This document shows positions 55,001 through 63,347 of a stretch of 64,000 nt of DNA, one piece after another. Numbering within the stretch: the first letter of the stretch is position 1; the number at the start of each line of letters is the position of its first letter. Below the pieces are notes generated by a model. That model saw nothing but the letters and a program-made list of their open reading frames with translations, was not told the DNA's origin and did not search any database. Origin of the DNA: Botrimarina colliarenosi (GTDB lineage Bacteria > Planctomycetota > Planctomycetia > Pirellulales > Lacipirellulaceae); the NCBI RefSeq assembly GCF_007859955.1, contig NZ_SJPR01000001.1, positions 696,388-760,387 on the forward strand. Direction: 5' to 3'. The position numbers were made by a program, and so were the translations under genes.

Positions 55001-55331
55001 GCCGGCTCGCGTTGCGGGTCTTGCCGTCGACCCGCACCGAGACCGACGCGGGGGCGAGCAGCAGCGGCGCGACCCGCGCGCCGTCGTTCTGCTGCTGCAT
55101 CTCGTCGGCGAGCTCTGCGCGGAACGAGCGGCCGGGGGCGAGGGCGTAGTCAATGGCGCCGAGCCGCTGGAGCGTGAGATCGCGGAGGCTGCCGCGGACC
55201 GAATCGCCGACCACCAGCGCGCCGACGAGCACCGCCGTGGCGATGGCGACGCCGGCGGCGGTGGCCGCATGAGCGCGGCGCCAGCCCCAGAGTCCACGTC
55301 GGGCGAGTCGCCAAGGGGTGAAAGCTTCCAT
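52029..55331 (-). CDS. Giant FtsX-type ABC transporter permease
   Basis: 1100 aa from ATG 55331 (MEAFTPWRLARRGLWGW). An N-terminal membrane segment (GVAIATAVLVGALVVGDSV) precedes a large extracytoplasmic region. Central FtsX domain: helices around LFLLFSMFLIGAALLLIVLLV and further segments near 600-680. A second extracytoplasmic domain follows, and a C-terminal FtsX domain ends in LAVAQFRNLLERRGELALLRAAGFTKDRL-like sequence (LLERRGELALLRAAGF). The duplicated FtsX layout matches large MacB/LolC-type permeases. No ATPase subunit gene is adjacent, so the partner is encoded elsewhere. Confidence 0.88.
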   Translation of the reverse strand: MEAFTPWRLARRGLWGWRRAHAATAAGVAIATAVLVGALVVGDSVRGSLRDLTLQRLGAIDYALAPGRSFRAELADEMQQQNDGARVAPLLLAPASVSVRVDGKTRNASRLTLVGCDERFLAMGAEDWPLQERGVLLTAAVAAELGVVAGDSVLLRTKSASALPADSALGEKADTVASQRLRVTAVLPAEGLARFGLAPTQGAPRNAFVPLAVAQRLIGLEGECTALIIDAETTPTVAPKLADYGLSFDQPRPDVWQLESRELVLTDQVVAAARRAWATLPVTASTTYLADTIRVGDRTIPYSTVAGIEATPAQPSIAPTDNGAIVLNRWAADDLNAKVGDPVTLTYYEPESTHGELREAPPVTLKLSAIVELSDADGESTAANDPRWTPQLEGVTDAESIDNWDLPFELTETIRDQDETYWDDYRTTPKAFVSFALAEKLWGSRWGDVSLLRVAAPEADGADLTQRLLDTIDPADLGFAPLAIRAQGLAASSGSTPFDVLFLLFSMFLIGAALLLIVLLVWLAIDERRREVGLLGAIGFDRRRVRRGQLREMAPVAGLGALVGAAVGVAYAAGLLYLLRTVWVAAVGAPFLRLHVGPLTLVASTVGAWVVAIATIAWAVRSATKTPPRTLLAGGSAQPPSGGAGKSRLATGVALGCATLAGVAAMSGGSLRGEAAAGVFFAVGGLTLVALLATIYRFSRREGANSAGLALPRLAAMNVRRRPGRSLLTIGLVAAASFLLLATSAFRLPPTDAGTGGFDLIAQSDQPLHYDLATADGRRELGFSSDGEAALAGATVYGFRVQDGEDASCRNLYQTKQPRVLGVTPRFAEVADNRPTPMEWADNANPAAPWTVLANRAVAADMPVPVVLDFNTAMYSLKLYGGVGSQFTIRDEVGEEVTVEVAGLLKNSVLQGDLLMGEADFLRLFPSASGYRFFLIAGDDPAALADRLEDTLADYGFDAQSASARLADFLAVQNTYLSTFQALGGLGLALGAIGLAVAQFRNLLERRGELALLRAAGFTKDRLRRLVLLENLTLLAAGLAAGAIAAAATLGPLSAQSDAQLPWLMAIALIAATVAIGLVASRIASGRALSAPLTAALRGE

Positions 55332-55403
55332 CCCCGCAGCAGAACATGGCGTCGAGCGCCGGGCCAGCCCCGCCACTGCGCACTAACGAGCCCTGCCGCG
55401 CAC

Positions 55404-55430
55404 GGAAAAACCCCCCGGCCCGTGGGGGGC
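55404..55430 (-). terminator. Rho-independent terminator after the cysteine-rich gene
   Basis: On the minus strand CCCCCC-ACGGGCC-GGGGGG is followed by TTTTTCCG. It lies 41 bp after the cysteine-rich gene's stop and before the FtsX-like permease start, so the permease probably has its own promoter. Confidence 0.8.
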
Positions 55431-55470
55431 CGAGGGGCTCGTCATTTCTCAATCGCAAAGCGGTTGTGCT

Positions 55471-55917
55471 TTAGAGGGTGTCCGCCAGAGCGGCGGCGTC
55501 ACCCGAGCAGCAATCGCCCGCTTCGCAGCAGCCGCTGGTGACGCAGCAGCAGTCGTCGCCACCGGGGCACGTCGAGTCGCACGTGCAGTCTTCGCAGGTG
55601 CACTCGTCGCCACAGCAGCAGCCGGCGCTAGCCGACGCAGCAGTGAGCTTCGCAGCGCAGCAGGCGCCAGCCGCGAGGCCCGCTTCCGCTTCGCAGCACG
55701 CGCCGTCCGAGCAGCAGTCGCCCTCGGCACAGCACTCACCGCTGACGCAGCAACAATCGTCGCCACCGGGGCAGGCCGCGTCGCACGCGCACTCGTCACA
55801 CGCACAGACCTCTCCGCAACAACAGCCGGCGTCAGCGACAGCGACCTCGGTCGTGACCATCTTGCCGGCAAAAGCGACTGCGGCGGTCAGGCCGAACAGA
55901 GCAATAATTCGTAACAT
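55471..55917 (-). CDS. Exported cysteine-rich protein with two identical cysteine-spaced repeats
   Basis: 148 aa. A signal peptide (LRIIALFGLTAAVAFAG) is followed by a mature part with 34 cysteines. Two units, residues 32-69 and 100-137, have the same spacing CCC-x3-C-x-C-x2-C-x-C-x3-C-x5-CCC-x4-CC-x4-CC (for example CPGGDDCCCV in both). The linker between them is alanine-rich. No known metallothionein family is recognised, but metal binding outside the cytoplasm is a fair inference; a disulfide-locked structural role is the alternative. It has its own terminator. Confidence 0.82.
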   Translation of the reverse strand: MLRIIALFGLTAAVAFAGKMVTTEVAVADAGCCCGEVCACDECACDAACPGGDDCCCVSGECCAEGDCCSDGACCEAEAGLAAGACCAAKLTAASASAGCCCGDECTCEDCTCDSTCPGGDDCCCVTSGCCEAGDCCSGDAAALADTL

Positions 55918-56076
55918 GGATTGATCCCCTTAACGGGGCTCCTTGTGAAGGTCCGCCGCGCCCAAGAAGGCGTCGGCGTAGAAATGAATCGCAGAAAGAA
56001 CCGGATGCCGCGACGCCAAAGGGGGCGTCGAGACGGGTAATTCAACCGCGACGCCAACGGCGTCGGGGCGGGCGAT

Positions 56077-56517
56077 TCAAATGACCCACACGCAGAATAG
56101 CGCCTGCCGGTCGGGTGGCGGGCGGTTGAGAGAGACCCGTTCGATAACACCACGAGGCCCATCGAGCGAGCCGGCGTGCGGTGGTTCGAGGGGGCCGGCG
56201 CCGAAGGCCGGCGGGAGGTCGTCAGGGTGGGGCGCTTCGGGAACCGTCGGGGGGCCTGCCAGCGGGCTCGCCGGTTTGGAGGAGAGGCAGCCGTCGCAGC
56301 CGCACTGCGTTGGCAGCGGGGCCGTCTCGACGCTCGTCTGGGCGTTCCGGCAGCAGGGGGGGAGGGCCGCTTCCGTCTGGCAGCAGGCGGGCTTGTCGGC
56401 CGCTTCTTCAGCAATCCGACAGGTAGAATTAGCCGCCAAACAGCAACAGGGTGGCGCAACGATCGCCGGGACGGCAAGCGTGAGCGTCATCAGCAGGGCT
56501 AGCAGCCGATCGAACAA
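56077..56517 (-). CDS. Exported cysteine-containing hypothetical protein
   Basis: 146 aa. Signal segment LLALLMTLTLAVPAIVA, then PPCCCLAANSTC. Cysteines cluster in the first half (ACCQTE, PPCCRN, QCGCDGC), twelve in all, whereas the second half is proline-rich (SPLAGPPTVPEAPHPDDLPP). No family recognised. It lies 159 bp upstream of the 34-cysteine protein on the same strand, so the two may work together in metal handling; that is inference. Confidence 0.65.
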   Translation of the reverse strand: MFDRLLALLMTLTLAVPAIVAPPCCCLAANSTCRIAEEAADKPACCQTEAALPPCCRNAQTSVETAPLPTQCGCDGCLSSKPASPLAGPPTVPEAPHPDDLPPAFGAGPLEPPHAGSLDGPRGVIERVSLNRPPPDRQALFCVWVI

Positions 56518-56608
56518 CGAGGGGGGCTCCAGAAGAAGGCTCTCTCAATTCTAACGCAATACGCAGGGGGTCTCGCAACAGTTCTTGGCCGATTCGCCGC
56601 AAAAGGGC

Positions 56609-57925
56609 TCAGCGGGGGGCGATTGCGATCGTCAATTCGTCGTGGCCGATCTTCTCGCCGAGGCGGTCCGTCACAAACAATTCGAGGCGATAATCGCCCG
56701 CCGCCAGCGACGCCGGCAGCGTGACGCCGTACTGGATATGGAAGTCGCGCCGCATCGTCAGGCAAAGATCGTCGACGTCCGGGAAGTCCCCCGAGGCGAC
56801 TTCCTTGCCGGTCTCGTTCACGAGGCGGTAGGTGCTCGAGAGCATCGTGCGGTACCCCTCGGAGGAGGCGTCACTGCGGTAGTTGTCGATCTCCGCATAG
56901 AGGATCACCTGGTCGCCGGGGGCGTAGCGGGCGTCGGAGAGCGGGTCGTAGGCGCCGAAGCCGTAAACTTCGCGGCACGTCACAAAGTTGCGGACCTGGA
57001 GGCTCCCCATCGCGCGGAGCTTGGCGGTCGCCTCGGCTTGATGGCGGGCGGCGGCGTCGATGCGGGCGCGTTGGTCGTTCGAACCGGTCTCGTCGAGCAT
57101 CGTCGAGAGGGCGTAGATCTGATTCGACCAGTATCCCTGCTCGGCGGCGGATAGACCCGGCGCGGGGGCGACCGCGCTGTCGGTCTTGCCGGCGACCAAC
57201 TGCAGCAGTTGCAGCCGGAGCCGCTCGCGGGCCTCATCGACCGATTGGGGCGGCGTCGAGTTCGCTTCGCCCAGCTGCGTGATCGCCGAGTCGACGTGGC
57301 CACGCCAGTCGGTCGGCGGCGGGGGAGTCGGCGGGAACAACGCCTTCGCCTGCGGCGCGCCGTCGACGGCGGCGGATGTCGCGGCCGGCGCTTTGGCGGC
57401 GGCCAGCATGTGTTGGTTCTGGATCATCGCCGGGGGCTCCGAACCGCCGATCACCATCGGCAGCGACGGATCAGGCGGGGCGATATCGACCGACGCGCTC
57501 ACTTGCATCACGCGGCTCTCCTCGGCGGGCGCGGCGACCAGCGGCGGGGACGCCGGGGCGGTCTTGGCGACCTGCGAGGCGGCCGGCTTCGCTTCGACGC
57601 CGGCCAGCTGCCGTTTGTAAGCGAGCGTGTGCTGCGCCCGCTGCACGGTGAGCGACCACATCGACGGCTTGGTGGCGGCGAGTTGCTCGAGCACCTCGGC
57701 GTGCAGCACGGGGTCGGCGATCGCCAGATCGGCCAGCTGCGGCGCGACCTCGGCCATCGCTTCTTGTTGCGACTTGTCGGCGTAAGGGCCGGCGTGGGCG
57801 GCGACGGCGGTCACCGGCGTCGTGTTCGGGGAGCTGGTCGCGTCGCGCAGCGCGGCCGGCGTCGGACCGAGCGACGCGCAGCCGGCGGCCGTCAGCAGCG
57901 TCAACGGCGCCAATCGCATAAGCAT
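56609..57925 (-). CDS. Hypothetical lipoprotein, 438 aa
   Basis: Starts at ATG 57925 (MLMRLAPLTLLTAAGC) with a lipobox TAAGC, so it should be lipid-anchored. A helical N-terminal part (QEAMAEVAPQLADLAIADP) leads to a long alanine/proline-rich low-complexity stretch (residues ~115-215). A helical region follows (DEARERLRLQLLQLVAG), and a C-terminal beta-rich domain (~320-435: FVTCREVYGFGAYDPL; YRLELFVTDRLGEKIGHDEL in parts) resembles carbohydrate- or protein-binding sheets. Family unknown. The codon use fits the genome. Confidence 0.72.
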   Translation of the reverse strand: MLMRLAPLTLLTAAGCASLGPTPAALRDATSSPNTTPVTAVAAHAGPYADKSQQEAMAEVAPQLADLAIADPVLHAEVLEQLAATKPSMWSLTVQRAQHTLAYKRQLAGVEAKPAASQVAKTAPASPPLVAAPAEESRVMQVSASVDIAPPDPSLPMVIGGSEPPAMIQNQHMLAAAKAPAATSAAVDGAPQAKALFPPTPPPPTDWRGHVDSAITQLGEANSTPPQSVDEARERLRLQLLQLVAGKTDSAVAPAPGLSAAEQGYWSNQIYALSTMLDETGSNDQRARIDAAARHQAEATAKLRAMGSLQVRNFVTCREVYGFGAYDPLSDARYAPGDQVILYAEIDNYRSDASSEGYRTMLSSTYRLVNETGKEVASGDFPDVDDLCLTMRRDFHIQYGVTLPASLAAGDYRLELFVTDRLGEKIGHDELTIAIAPR

Positions 57926-58152
57926 GGCCAATCCTTGGCGTTACGAAACTCCGGGGCAGCGGGCGTCCCGTTGCTAGCAGTCGGGTGCCCGTCAAGCGGC
58001 GGGATAGTAAGCAACCGGGGCCTCGGCTAGCAACGGCAGTCGCGCGGCGACACGCAATTCCTTCGTCGCAGACACCCTCGGCTCGCTAGCAGTGTAGACG
58101 GCGAGCCGTGAGCGTCAGCGACCGGAGCAGCGCCACAGTTGGCTTCCTCCAC

Positions 58153-59232
58153 CTACCGCGCTGCCGCCGCCTCGCGCGACAACCGCAAGAGCAGGCGTTC
58201 GAGCTCAATCCGGGCGCGGGCCGGGGCGCTGTTGTGGCCCTTCATGGCGAGGTCCGCCTCGAGCACCCAGTCGGCGAGCTGTACGGCGCGGGCGCGGCCA
58301 ATCTGGCGGAGCTGTCGCTCGGCGTCGCCGAGTTTGAACGGGGCGAAACCGGCCGATTTGAGCGCCGCCGACAGCGAGGGCCGTTGCCCAGAGCGCTCCG
58401 CCGCCTCGATGTGCGACGCCGCCGCCGAGAACTTGCGGAGTGTCGAGCCGAGCTGCGCCAGCACGCCGATCGGTTGCTCTCCGGCGAGTAGCAAACGGTC
58501 GAGCTGCGCCAACGCGTCGGCGGCCCGGCCATCGGCGGCGGCGTCAACCAAGTCCCAAGCCGTCCGCGTCCGCCAGCCGCCGACGTTCTCCTTCGCCAGC
58601 ACGCCGTCGATGCGGCCGCCATCGCCCGCCAGCAGGGCGAGCCGGGCGACCTCTTGGTCGATCACGCCGAGGCTCATCGGCAAGAGGTCGAACAGCACCT
58701 CGACGGCGTCGGCCGAGATTTGCGTCTGGTGAACCGACGCGGCGCGAGCGGTGAGCCACTTGGCCGCGTCGCGCCGGTGCTTGGCGACCTCCGGACCGCG
58801 GTCGGGCGTTTTGCAACTAACGACCAGCCCGCTCGCGGCGACCGCCTTCGCGAGCCGCGTATTGCCGGGCAGCGTCTTCACGTCGAGCACGACAACACCG
58901 GCCGACGGCGCGGCGGCGAAGTCCTCGAGCTTGTCGCGGTAGCGCGTCACAAATGTGTCGGCGTCGTCAACGAGAGCGACCTGCTTGCCCCCCCCGCCGA
59001 ACAGCGACCGCTGGCCGACGGCGTCGATAATGTCACGCCATTCGGTCGCGGGGCCCTCGAAGGCGTGCCAGTCGAGGTCGCCGTCGGCGCCACAGAGCTG
59101 GGCGCGGACCGCGCCAAGGACCTCGCGTTTGAGGAATCCGTCGTCCCCCACGAGCGCAACGACCGAGCCGGCCGGCTCGCTGGGGGCGAGCAGGTACTCC
59201 AAGCCGGTGGTTGTCGCGGACGTTTTCGCCAT
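58153..59232 (-). CDS. holA: DNA polymerase III subunit delta
   Basis: 359 aa. HolA is part of the clamp loader that opens the beta clamp. AAA-like N-terminal domain: LVGDDGFLKREVLGAVRAQL near 28, SLFGGGGKQVALVDDAD near 75-92, and the later ALLAGDGGRIDGVLA; the C-terminal domain contains LLLAGEQPIGVLAQLGSTLRK. Walker A is not functional in delta, as known for the family. Cytoplasmic. No neighbouring replication gene. Confidence 0.9.
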   Translation of the reverse strand: MAKTSATTTGLEYLLAPSEPAGSVVALVGDDGFLKREVLGAVRAQLCGADGDLDWHAFEGPATEWRDIIDAVGQRSLFGGGGKQVALVDDADTFVTRYRDKLEDFAAAPSAGVVVLDVKTLPGNTRLAKAVAASGLVVSCKTPDRGPEVAKHRRDAAKWLTARAASVHQTQISADAVEVLFDLLPMSLGVIDQEVARLALLAGDGGRIDGVLAKENVGGWRTRTAWDLVDAAADGRAADALAQLDRLLLAGEQPIGVLAQLGSTLRKFSAAASHIEAAERSGQRPSLSAALKSAGFAPFKLGDAERQLRQIGRARAVQLADWVLEADLAMKGHNSAPARARIELERLLLRLSREAAAAR

Positions 59233-59469
59233 GGGGGCAAGTTTATCGCGACGAAGGTCCGGGCGTCAGCGGTCTTCGCCTTGCTCCAATCAGCCAGGAG
59301 GGTTGCTCGACCCGTTTCACAGATCTTGCGGCCGCGTGGCGCCGTCGAGTCGCCGATCGACACGAAAGCGGTCACTGCCAGGAAGCTTTGAGATAAGTTC
59401 GGTAGCGGGCTGCGGTAATGATGATGCAGTGTAGAGGCAGCCGAATTCAAAGCGACGAGTTAGCAGCCC

Positions 59470-60429
59470 ATGAACGACTTGAACGAGAAGCGAATCGCCA
59501 TTGCCGGGGGTAGCGGGTTCCTTGGAACTTCCATGGCGGCGCACTTCGCCAGCCGCGGCGCCAAGGTAACCGTTCTCTCGAGATCGACACCCCCGGTATT
59601 GGGAGATTGGACCAACTTGCTTTGGGACGGCCGAACTCTCGGCGAATGGGCGAAGGCGATTGACGGCGCCGACGCGGTTGTGAATCTGGCGGGTCGGACG
59701 GTCAACTGCATCAAGACGCCCGATCACCAAGACGAGATTCTGCGGTCACGCGTCGAATCGACCCGCGTCCTTGGCGAAGCAATGCGAGCCGCTAACTCGC
59801 CGCCGCCCGTTTGGGTGCAGATGAGCACCGCCCACATCTACGGCGATCCTCCGACGGCGGTGTGTGACGAAGACTCCGCCGAAGGCATGGGTCTCGCTCC
59901 GACAATCGCCCGCGCCTGGGAGTCAGCCTTCGCCGCCAGCAAGTTGCCGGACCAACGCGGCGTGATCCTACGAACCAGTTTCGTCATAGGACGCAACCGC
60001 GGCGCCGGCGGGGGAGCCTTGGGCACACTCGGTTGGCTCGCCCGTCTCGGACTCGGCGGCCGCGTCGGCGGCCGCGTCGGCGGCGGCGCCCAAGGCATGT
60101 CATGGATTCACGAGACCGACCTCAACAATCTCTTCGCCCGAGCCATCACCGACGAATCGATGTCCGGCATGTATATCGCCTCCACCCCCAACCCGGTCGC
60201 GCAAGCCGACTTCATGCGGACGCTGCGTCGCGTCGTCAAAATGCCGCTGGGTCTACCCGCGTACGAATGGATGGTGAGAATCGGCGCGCCGCTCTTCTTG
60301 CGAACGGATCCCGAACTCGTTCTCTACGGGCGCTATGTCGTATCGCGGCGACTGGCTGCCGAAGGCTTCGATTTTCAGTTCGCGGATCTTGAGCCGGCGC
60401 TACGGGACCTTTATCGCAAAGCAAACTGA
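59470..60429 (+). CDS. TIGR01777-family epimerase/SDR protein
   Basis: 319 aa extended SDR. Cofactor motif [18 protein letters not shown] near residues 9-26; VVNLAGRTV near 70; the family end DUF1731-like segment ([16 protein letters not shown]). Contains a 12-bp tandem DNA repeat giving [11 protein letters not shown] near 196-206 where relatives usually read GGRVG once. Substrate unknown; cell-division-inhibitor-type names used for some relatives are not supported. Composition is a little less GC-rich than neighbours. Confidence 0.87.
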   Translation: MNDLNEKRIAIAGGSGFLGTSMAAHFASRGAKVTVLSRSTPPVLGDWTNLLWDGRTLGEWAKAIDGADAVVNLAGRTVNCIKTPDHQDEILRSRVESTRVLGEAMRAANSPPPVWVQMSTAHIYGDPPTAVCDEDSAEGMGLAPTIARAWESAFAASKLPDQRGVILRTSFVIGRNRGAGGGALGTLGWLARLGLGGRVGGRVGGGAQGMSWIHETDLNNLFARAITDESMSGMYIASTPNPVAQADFMRTLRRVVKMPLGLPAYEWMVRIGAPLFLRTDPELVLYGRYVVSRRLAAEGFDFQFADLEPALRDLYRKAN

Positions 60430-60472
60430 GACGACGTCGTACCGCGGTCGTCGCCAAATTTTAAAATTGACA

Positions 60473-60539
60473 GCGAGCCCCCGATGTTAATCGGAGGAGT
60501 TATTGCGCTGCACACCCCCGATTAACATCGGGGGCTCGC
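60473..60539. repeat. Perfect hairpin, GCGAGCC...GATGTTAATCG family
   Basis: Arms 60473-60494 and 60518-60539 are perfect 22-bp reverse complements (GCGAGCCCCCGATGTTAATC). The core matches the hairpin at 32574-32649. It lies between two convergent genes and could block read-through both ways. Confidence 0.9.
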
Positions 60540-60552
60540 CAGAGACGCGAGC

Positions 60553-62286
60553 TTAGTTCCCGCTCGGGCGCACGCCCTTCAGCGACCCGCTCGCCACCGC
60601 CACGTCGACCTCGATCGCCTGCGGCGTGGTCATCGCGGCGACATTGCCCGCTTCGTCGCGGGCCTCGGCCCGCAAGAAGAGCTGCCGGGGCAGGTGCCGT
60701 TGGAGGCGCCACGAGTGGCGGCCGTTGTTCGGCAGGTTGGTGGCGATCGGGATCCAGGGCCCCGTCTCGCGATTGGAGTAGAAAAGGTCGATCGGCCGCT
60801 CGGTGAGGTGCTCGTCGTTGGCGCGCCACTCAATCACCAGCTGGTCGGCGAAGTAGCCGACGCCTTGCCGCACGTCGCCGAGCAGCACCTGCGGCTTGGT
60901 GAGGTCGACGCCGACGACCGCCTCGGGGGCGTCGCCGGGGCGCGGCGTCGTCGCTTCGAGGCCGCCGATCGATTCGACGACCAGGCGGAATCCGTAGGTC
61001 CCTTCGCCCGGCGTGGTGACGTGGATCGGGCTCTCACGGTCGCTATCGATCGCGAAACGCCGCCAGCTGCGGCCGCCGTCGTCGGTCCCCCACAGCTCAA
61101 CCTTCGCCACGCCCCAGCGGCCGGTGCGGTTGAGCTCGTAATCGAAGTCGAATTCGGTGCTGTTGACCATCCGGCTCGGCGGAGCGGCGTCGGGCGATGA
61201 CGCGGCGCTCTCTCGATCGGCGAACGGGTCGGCCGGCGAGCGGCCGAAGCTGGCCGAGCTAAACGGTGTCGAGCTGAAGGCGGGTTGCGAGCGATCGACG
61301 CTCCCCGTCAGACCGCCGGCGACCAGCGGTCGTGACGCGGCCGACTCCGAGGGCCACGGCGTCGACTTCGCCATGGAATTGATACCCGAAGAGTTGAAAC
61401 CCGGCGTGGCGGCCGAAGCGAAGGGTGGCGCGGCGAACGGCTTCGCTGCGGCCGGCTGGCGCCGCTCGGCGTCGGCGAACGGATCGAGCGACGGCGCGCC
61501 GGTGGCCAGCGGGGCGGGCGGCGTGGCGGTTGTCGAAGGCCAAGCCGTACCGAACGCGGCCGGCGCCGCCGGCGTGCGGGGCGCCAGCGCCGCTAAGCCT
61601 TGCGCCGCTTCGGCAGTCGCCGAACGCTCGACGCGGTTGCCGGCGCGGTCCTCAACGGTCGCCCGTACGTCGATGCGTGTCACCCCAGCTGGCGGACGCC
61701 ACTGCGCGACCACGCGCGCCGATCGGTTGTCGGCCGAGGGCTGGGCGGACGTCACCGGCACGGGGGTCCAACCGGGCTGGCCGGTGGGTTGGGCGTAGAG
61801 CGTCAGCGGCTGAGCGGCGAAGCCGGTCGTGTCGCTGAGTTCCAACTCGACGGTCAGCAGGCCGGCGTTCAGCTGCGCGTCGAGCCGATCGATGGTGGGG
61901 GCGGCGGTATCGACGACGACCCGCATCTCGGGCCCCAGCGGTCCCGGCGGGGTGGCCACGCCGGCCCGGTCGTAGGTGCGGACCGCGAACCAGTGCTCGC
62001 CATCGGCCGGCGCTTGGAAGCGGAACGAGCGGACATGCGGCGCCGCCGAACCGGCGACCCGCCAGGCGCGCCCCTGATCGGAGGAGTGGTAGAGGACCAC
62101 CTCGGCCGCGCCGGTCGCCGTCCCGGCCCAGCGGTAGGGGATCATCAGCTCGGTCCGCGACCAGAAGACGGGCTCGGAGGTCGGCGCCTGGGCCCTGGCC
62201 GGGGCGATCGGCGCGCACAGCAAGACCAACGCGACGAGGCGTCGCGCCGTTCGAGTTAGGCCGGCTGGTGGCTGAAGGCCCGGCAT
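60553..62286 (-). CDS. Exported protein with Ig-like domains
   Basis: 577 aa. Signal peptide RLVALVLLCAPIAPARAQ. Residues ~40-220 hold beta-sandwich-like segments (FWSRTELMIPYRWAG; HWFAVRTYDRAGVATPPGP). A long low-complexity Ser/Ala/Pro linker (~235-380) follows, with DPFADAE- and DPFADRE-type repeats. The C-terminal half has further Ig/fibronectin-like sheets (WGVAKVELWGTDDGGRSW; LVIEWRANDEHL; LFLRAEARDEAGNVAAM). Family uncertain; a secreted surface or stalk protein is plausible. No enzyme motif is seen. Confidence 0.72.
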   Translation of the reverse strand: MPGLQPPAGLTRTARRLVALVLLCAPIAPARAQAPTSEPVFWSRTELMIPYRWAGTATGAAEVVLYHSSDQGRAWRVAGSAAPHVRSFRFQAPADGEHWFAVRTYDRAGVATPPGPLGPEMRVVVDTAAPTIDRLDAQLNAGLLTVELELSDTTGFAAQPLTLYAQPTGQPGWTPVPVTSAQPSADNRSARVVAQWRPPAGVTRIDVRATVEDRAGNRVERSATAEAAQGLAALAPRTPAAPAAFGTAWPSTTATPPAPLATGAPSLDPFADAERRQPAAAKPFAAPPFASAATPGFNSSGINSMAKSTPWPSESAASRPLVAGGLTGSVDRSQPAFSSTPFSSASFGRSPADPFADRESAASSPDAAPPSRMVNSTEFDFDYELNRTGRWGVAKVELWGTDDGGRSWRRFAIDSDRESPIHVTTPGEGTYGFRLVVESIGGLEATTPRPGDAPEAVVGVDLTKPQVLLGDVRQGVGYFADQLVIEWRANDEHLTERPIDLFYSNRETGPWIPIATNLPNNGRHSWRLQRHLPRQLFLRAEARDEAGNVAAMTTPQAIEVDVAVASGSLKGVRPSGN

Positions 62287-62623
62287 TCGCTCCCGCTGCG
62301 TTCCTGGGCTGACTAAAAAAGCGCTGGCGAAAAAAAGCTGGTCGTGGGGCCGCTGGCTTCCGAGGAAGAACCGACCGCCCCGTCTCGATCGGTATCGACG
62401 CGGCCGGCCTGCCCGCTTGACCGGGTACGCTTGCTACGATGATTGGGTAAGGTGGGTGGCGTGTGGGAAGGCCCGTTAGCAGGGTTTCCCAAGCCGATCC
62501 GACCGGGCGACTCCGGAAGGTCGCGCGAATAATCGGGACTGGTCTGCACGATTGGGCAGGTGTCGGGCTATGCTAGCCCTGTCGGGCCCGATGTGAGATT
62601 TTCCCGATCGCGAGGCGTCACGC
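62287..62623. other. 337-bp gap between divergent genes
   Basis: No gene is supported. The region must hold promoters for the exported Ig-like protein and for the SHOCT-like gene; I cannot identify convincing hexamers. No long hairpin of the recurring families is present. Confidence 0.45.
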
Positions 62624-63049
62624 GTGTCGATTCCCCCGCTCGCTGCCGCCACGTTTTGGATCGCCTTGATCCTGGGGATCACGGCTGGGTTCTTCGTAGT
62701 GGTGCGGAAATGGGCGAAGCGGCGGCAGCGGAGCTACGCCCGCAGCGCCAACGACCTGATGGCGGAGTTCCGCGAGCTGCACGCCCGCGGCGAACTGACG
62801 GACACGGAGTTTCAGCGGATCAGAGAAAAACTCGCCCCGGCGCTGACGTACGAGCTGCATCGGCCGGGTGAGGCGGCGAACGTCACCGAAGCGGCGGAGG
62901 TCCTGAAACAGACGGCCCGTACCCTGCTGGCGGGATGGAGCGGCACGGAGGGTGAGCGAGACACGAACGACGCCGCGGGCGGCGCCGCCCAGGAGGGTTG
63001 TGACGCGAAGCCCCCCATAGGTGGCGATAGCACAAAAGAAAGCCGATGA
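62624..63049 (+). CDS. Small membrane protein with SHOCT-like helix pair
   Basis: 141 aa from GTG 62624. One membrane segment (FWIALILGITAGFFVVV) is followed by basic residues and a helix pair, LMAEFRELHARGELTDTEF then QRIREKLA, which fits a SHOCT-type short C-terminal motif. The tail is low-complexity (AAGGAAQEGCDAKPPIGG). Role unknown; SHOCT segments are often oligomerisation or degradation tags. It lies 298 bp upstream of clpX. Confidence 0.65.
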   Translation: MSIPPLAAATFWIALILGITAGFFVVVRKWAKRRQRSYARSANDLMAEFRELHARGELTDTEFQRIREKLAPALTYELHRPGEAANVTEAAEVLKQTARTLLAGWSGTEGERDTNDAAGGAAQEGCDAKPPIGGDSTKESR

Positions 63050-63333
63050 ACGATTCTCGTCGGCGCACCGTATCCACGGACGCTTACACTGCTCGAACTG
63101 ATGAGCGTGGACAAGGAAGCCCCGCCTGGCGTGAGGTGAGCAATTCGGAACGGACTGGCTGCAGCGAGACAACAGTGTTCGGGGCTTGGCGTCGGGAAGA
63201 ACGCCGCCGCCACCCGGGCGCGATCGCGGCCAATCCGTCCCGAGGAGCGAGCATCGAGCGGCACCACGAGTCGCGGCTGAAAGACCTACCGGCTAACGAG
63301 CCTGGTGTCTGACGTCGCCACGCATGACGGGTT

Positions 63334-63340
63334 AAGGAGA
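63334..63340 (+). promoter_or_regulatory. Strong ribosome binding site for clpX
   Basis: AAGGAGA, seven bases before ATG 63348, fixes the clpX start. Confidence 0.8.
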
Positions 63341-63347
63341 ATTGTCC

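Noticed and set aside
55478-55924. A 148-codon plus-strand frame opposite the cysteine-rich gene, rich in Q and S
   Set aside because: Mirror frame produced by the repeated cysteine codons; lacks a signal peptide or ribosome site, whereas the minus frame has a clean signal peptide.
63046-63312. An 88-codon frame overlapping the end of the SHOCT-like gene, before clpX
   Set aside because: Arginine/serine-rich, no recognisable feature, ends before the clpX ribosome site; more likely untranslated leader.
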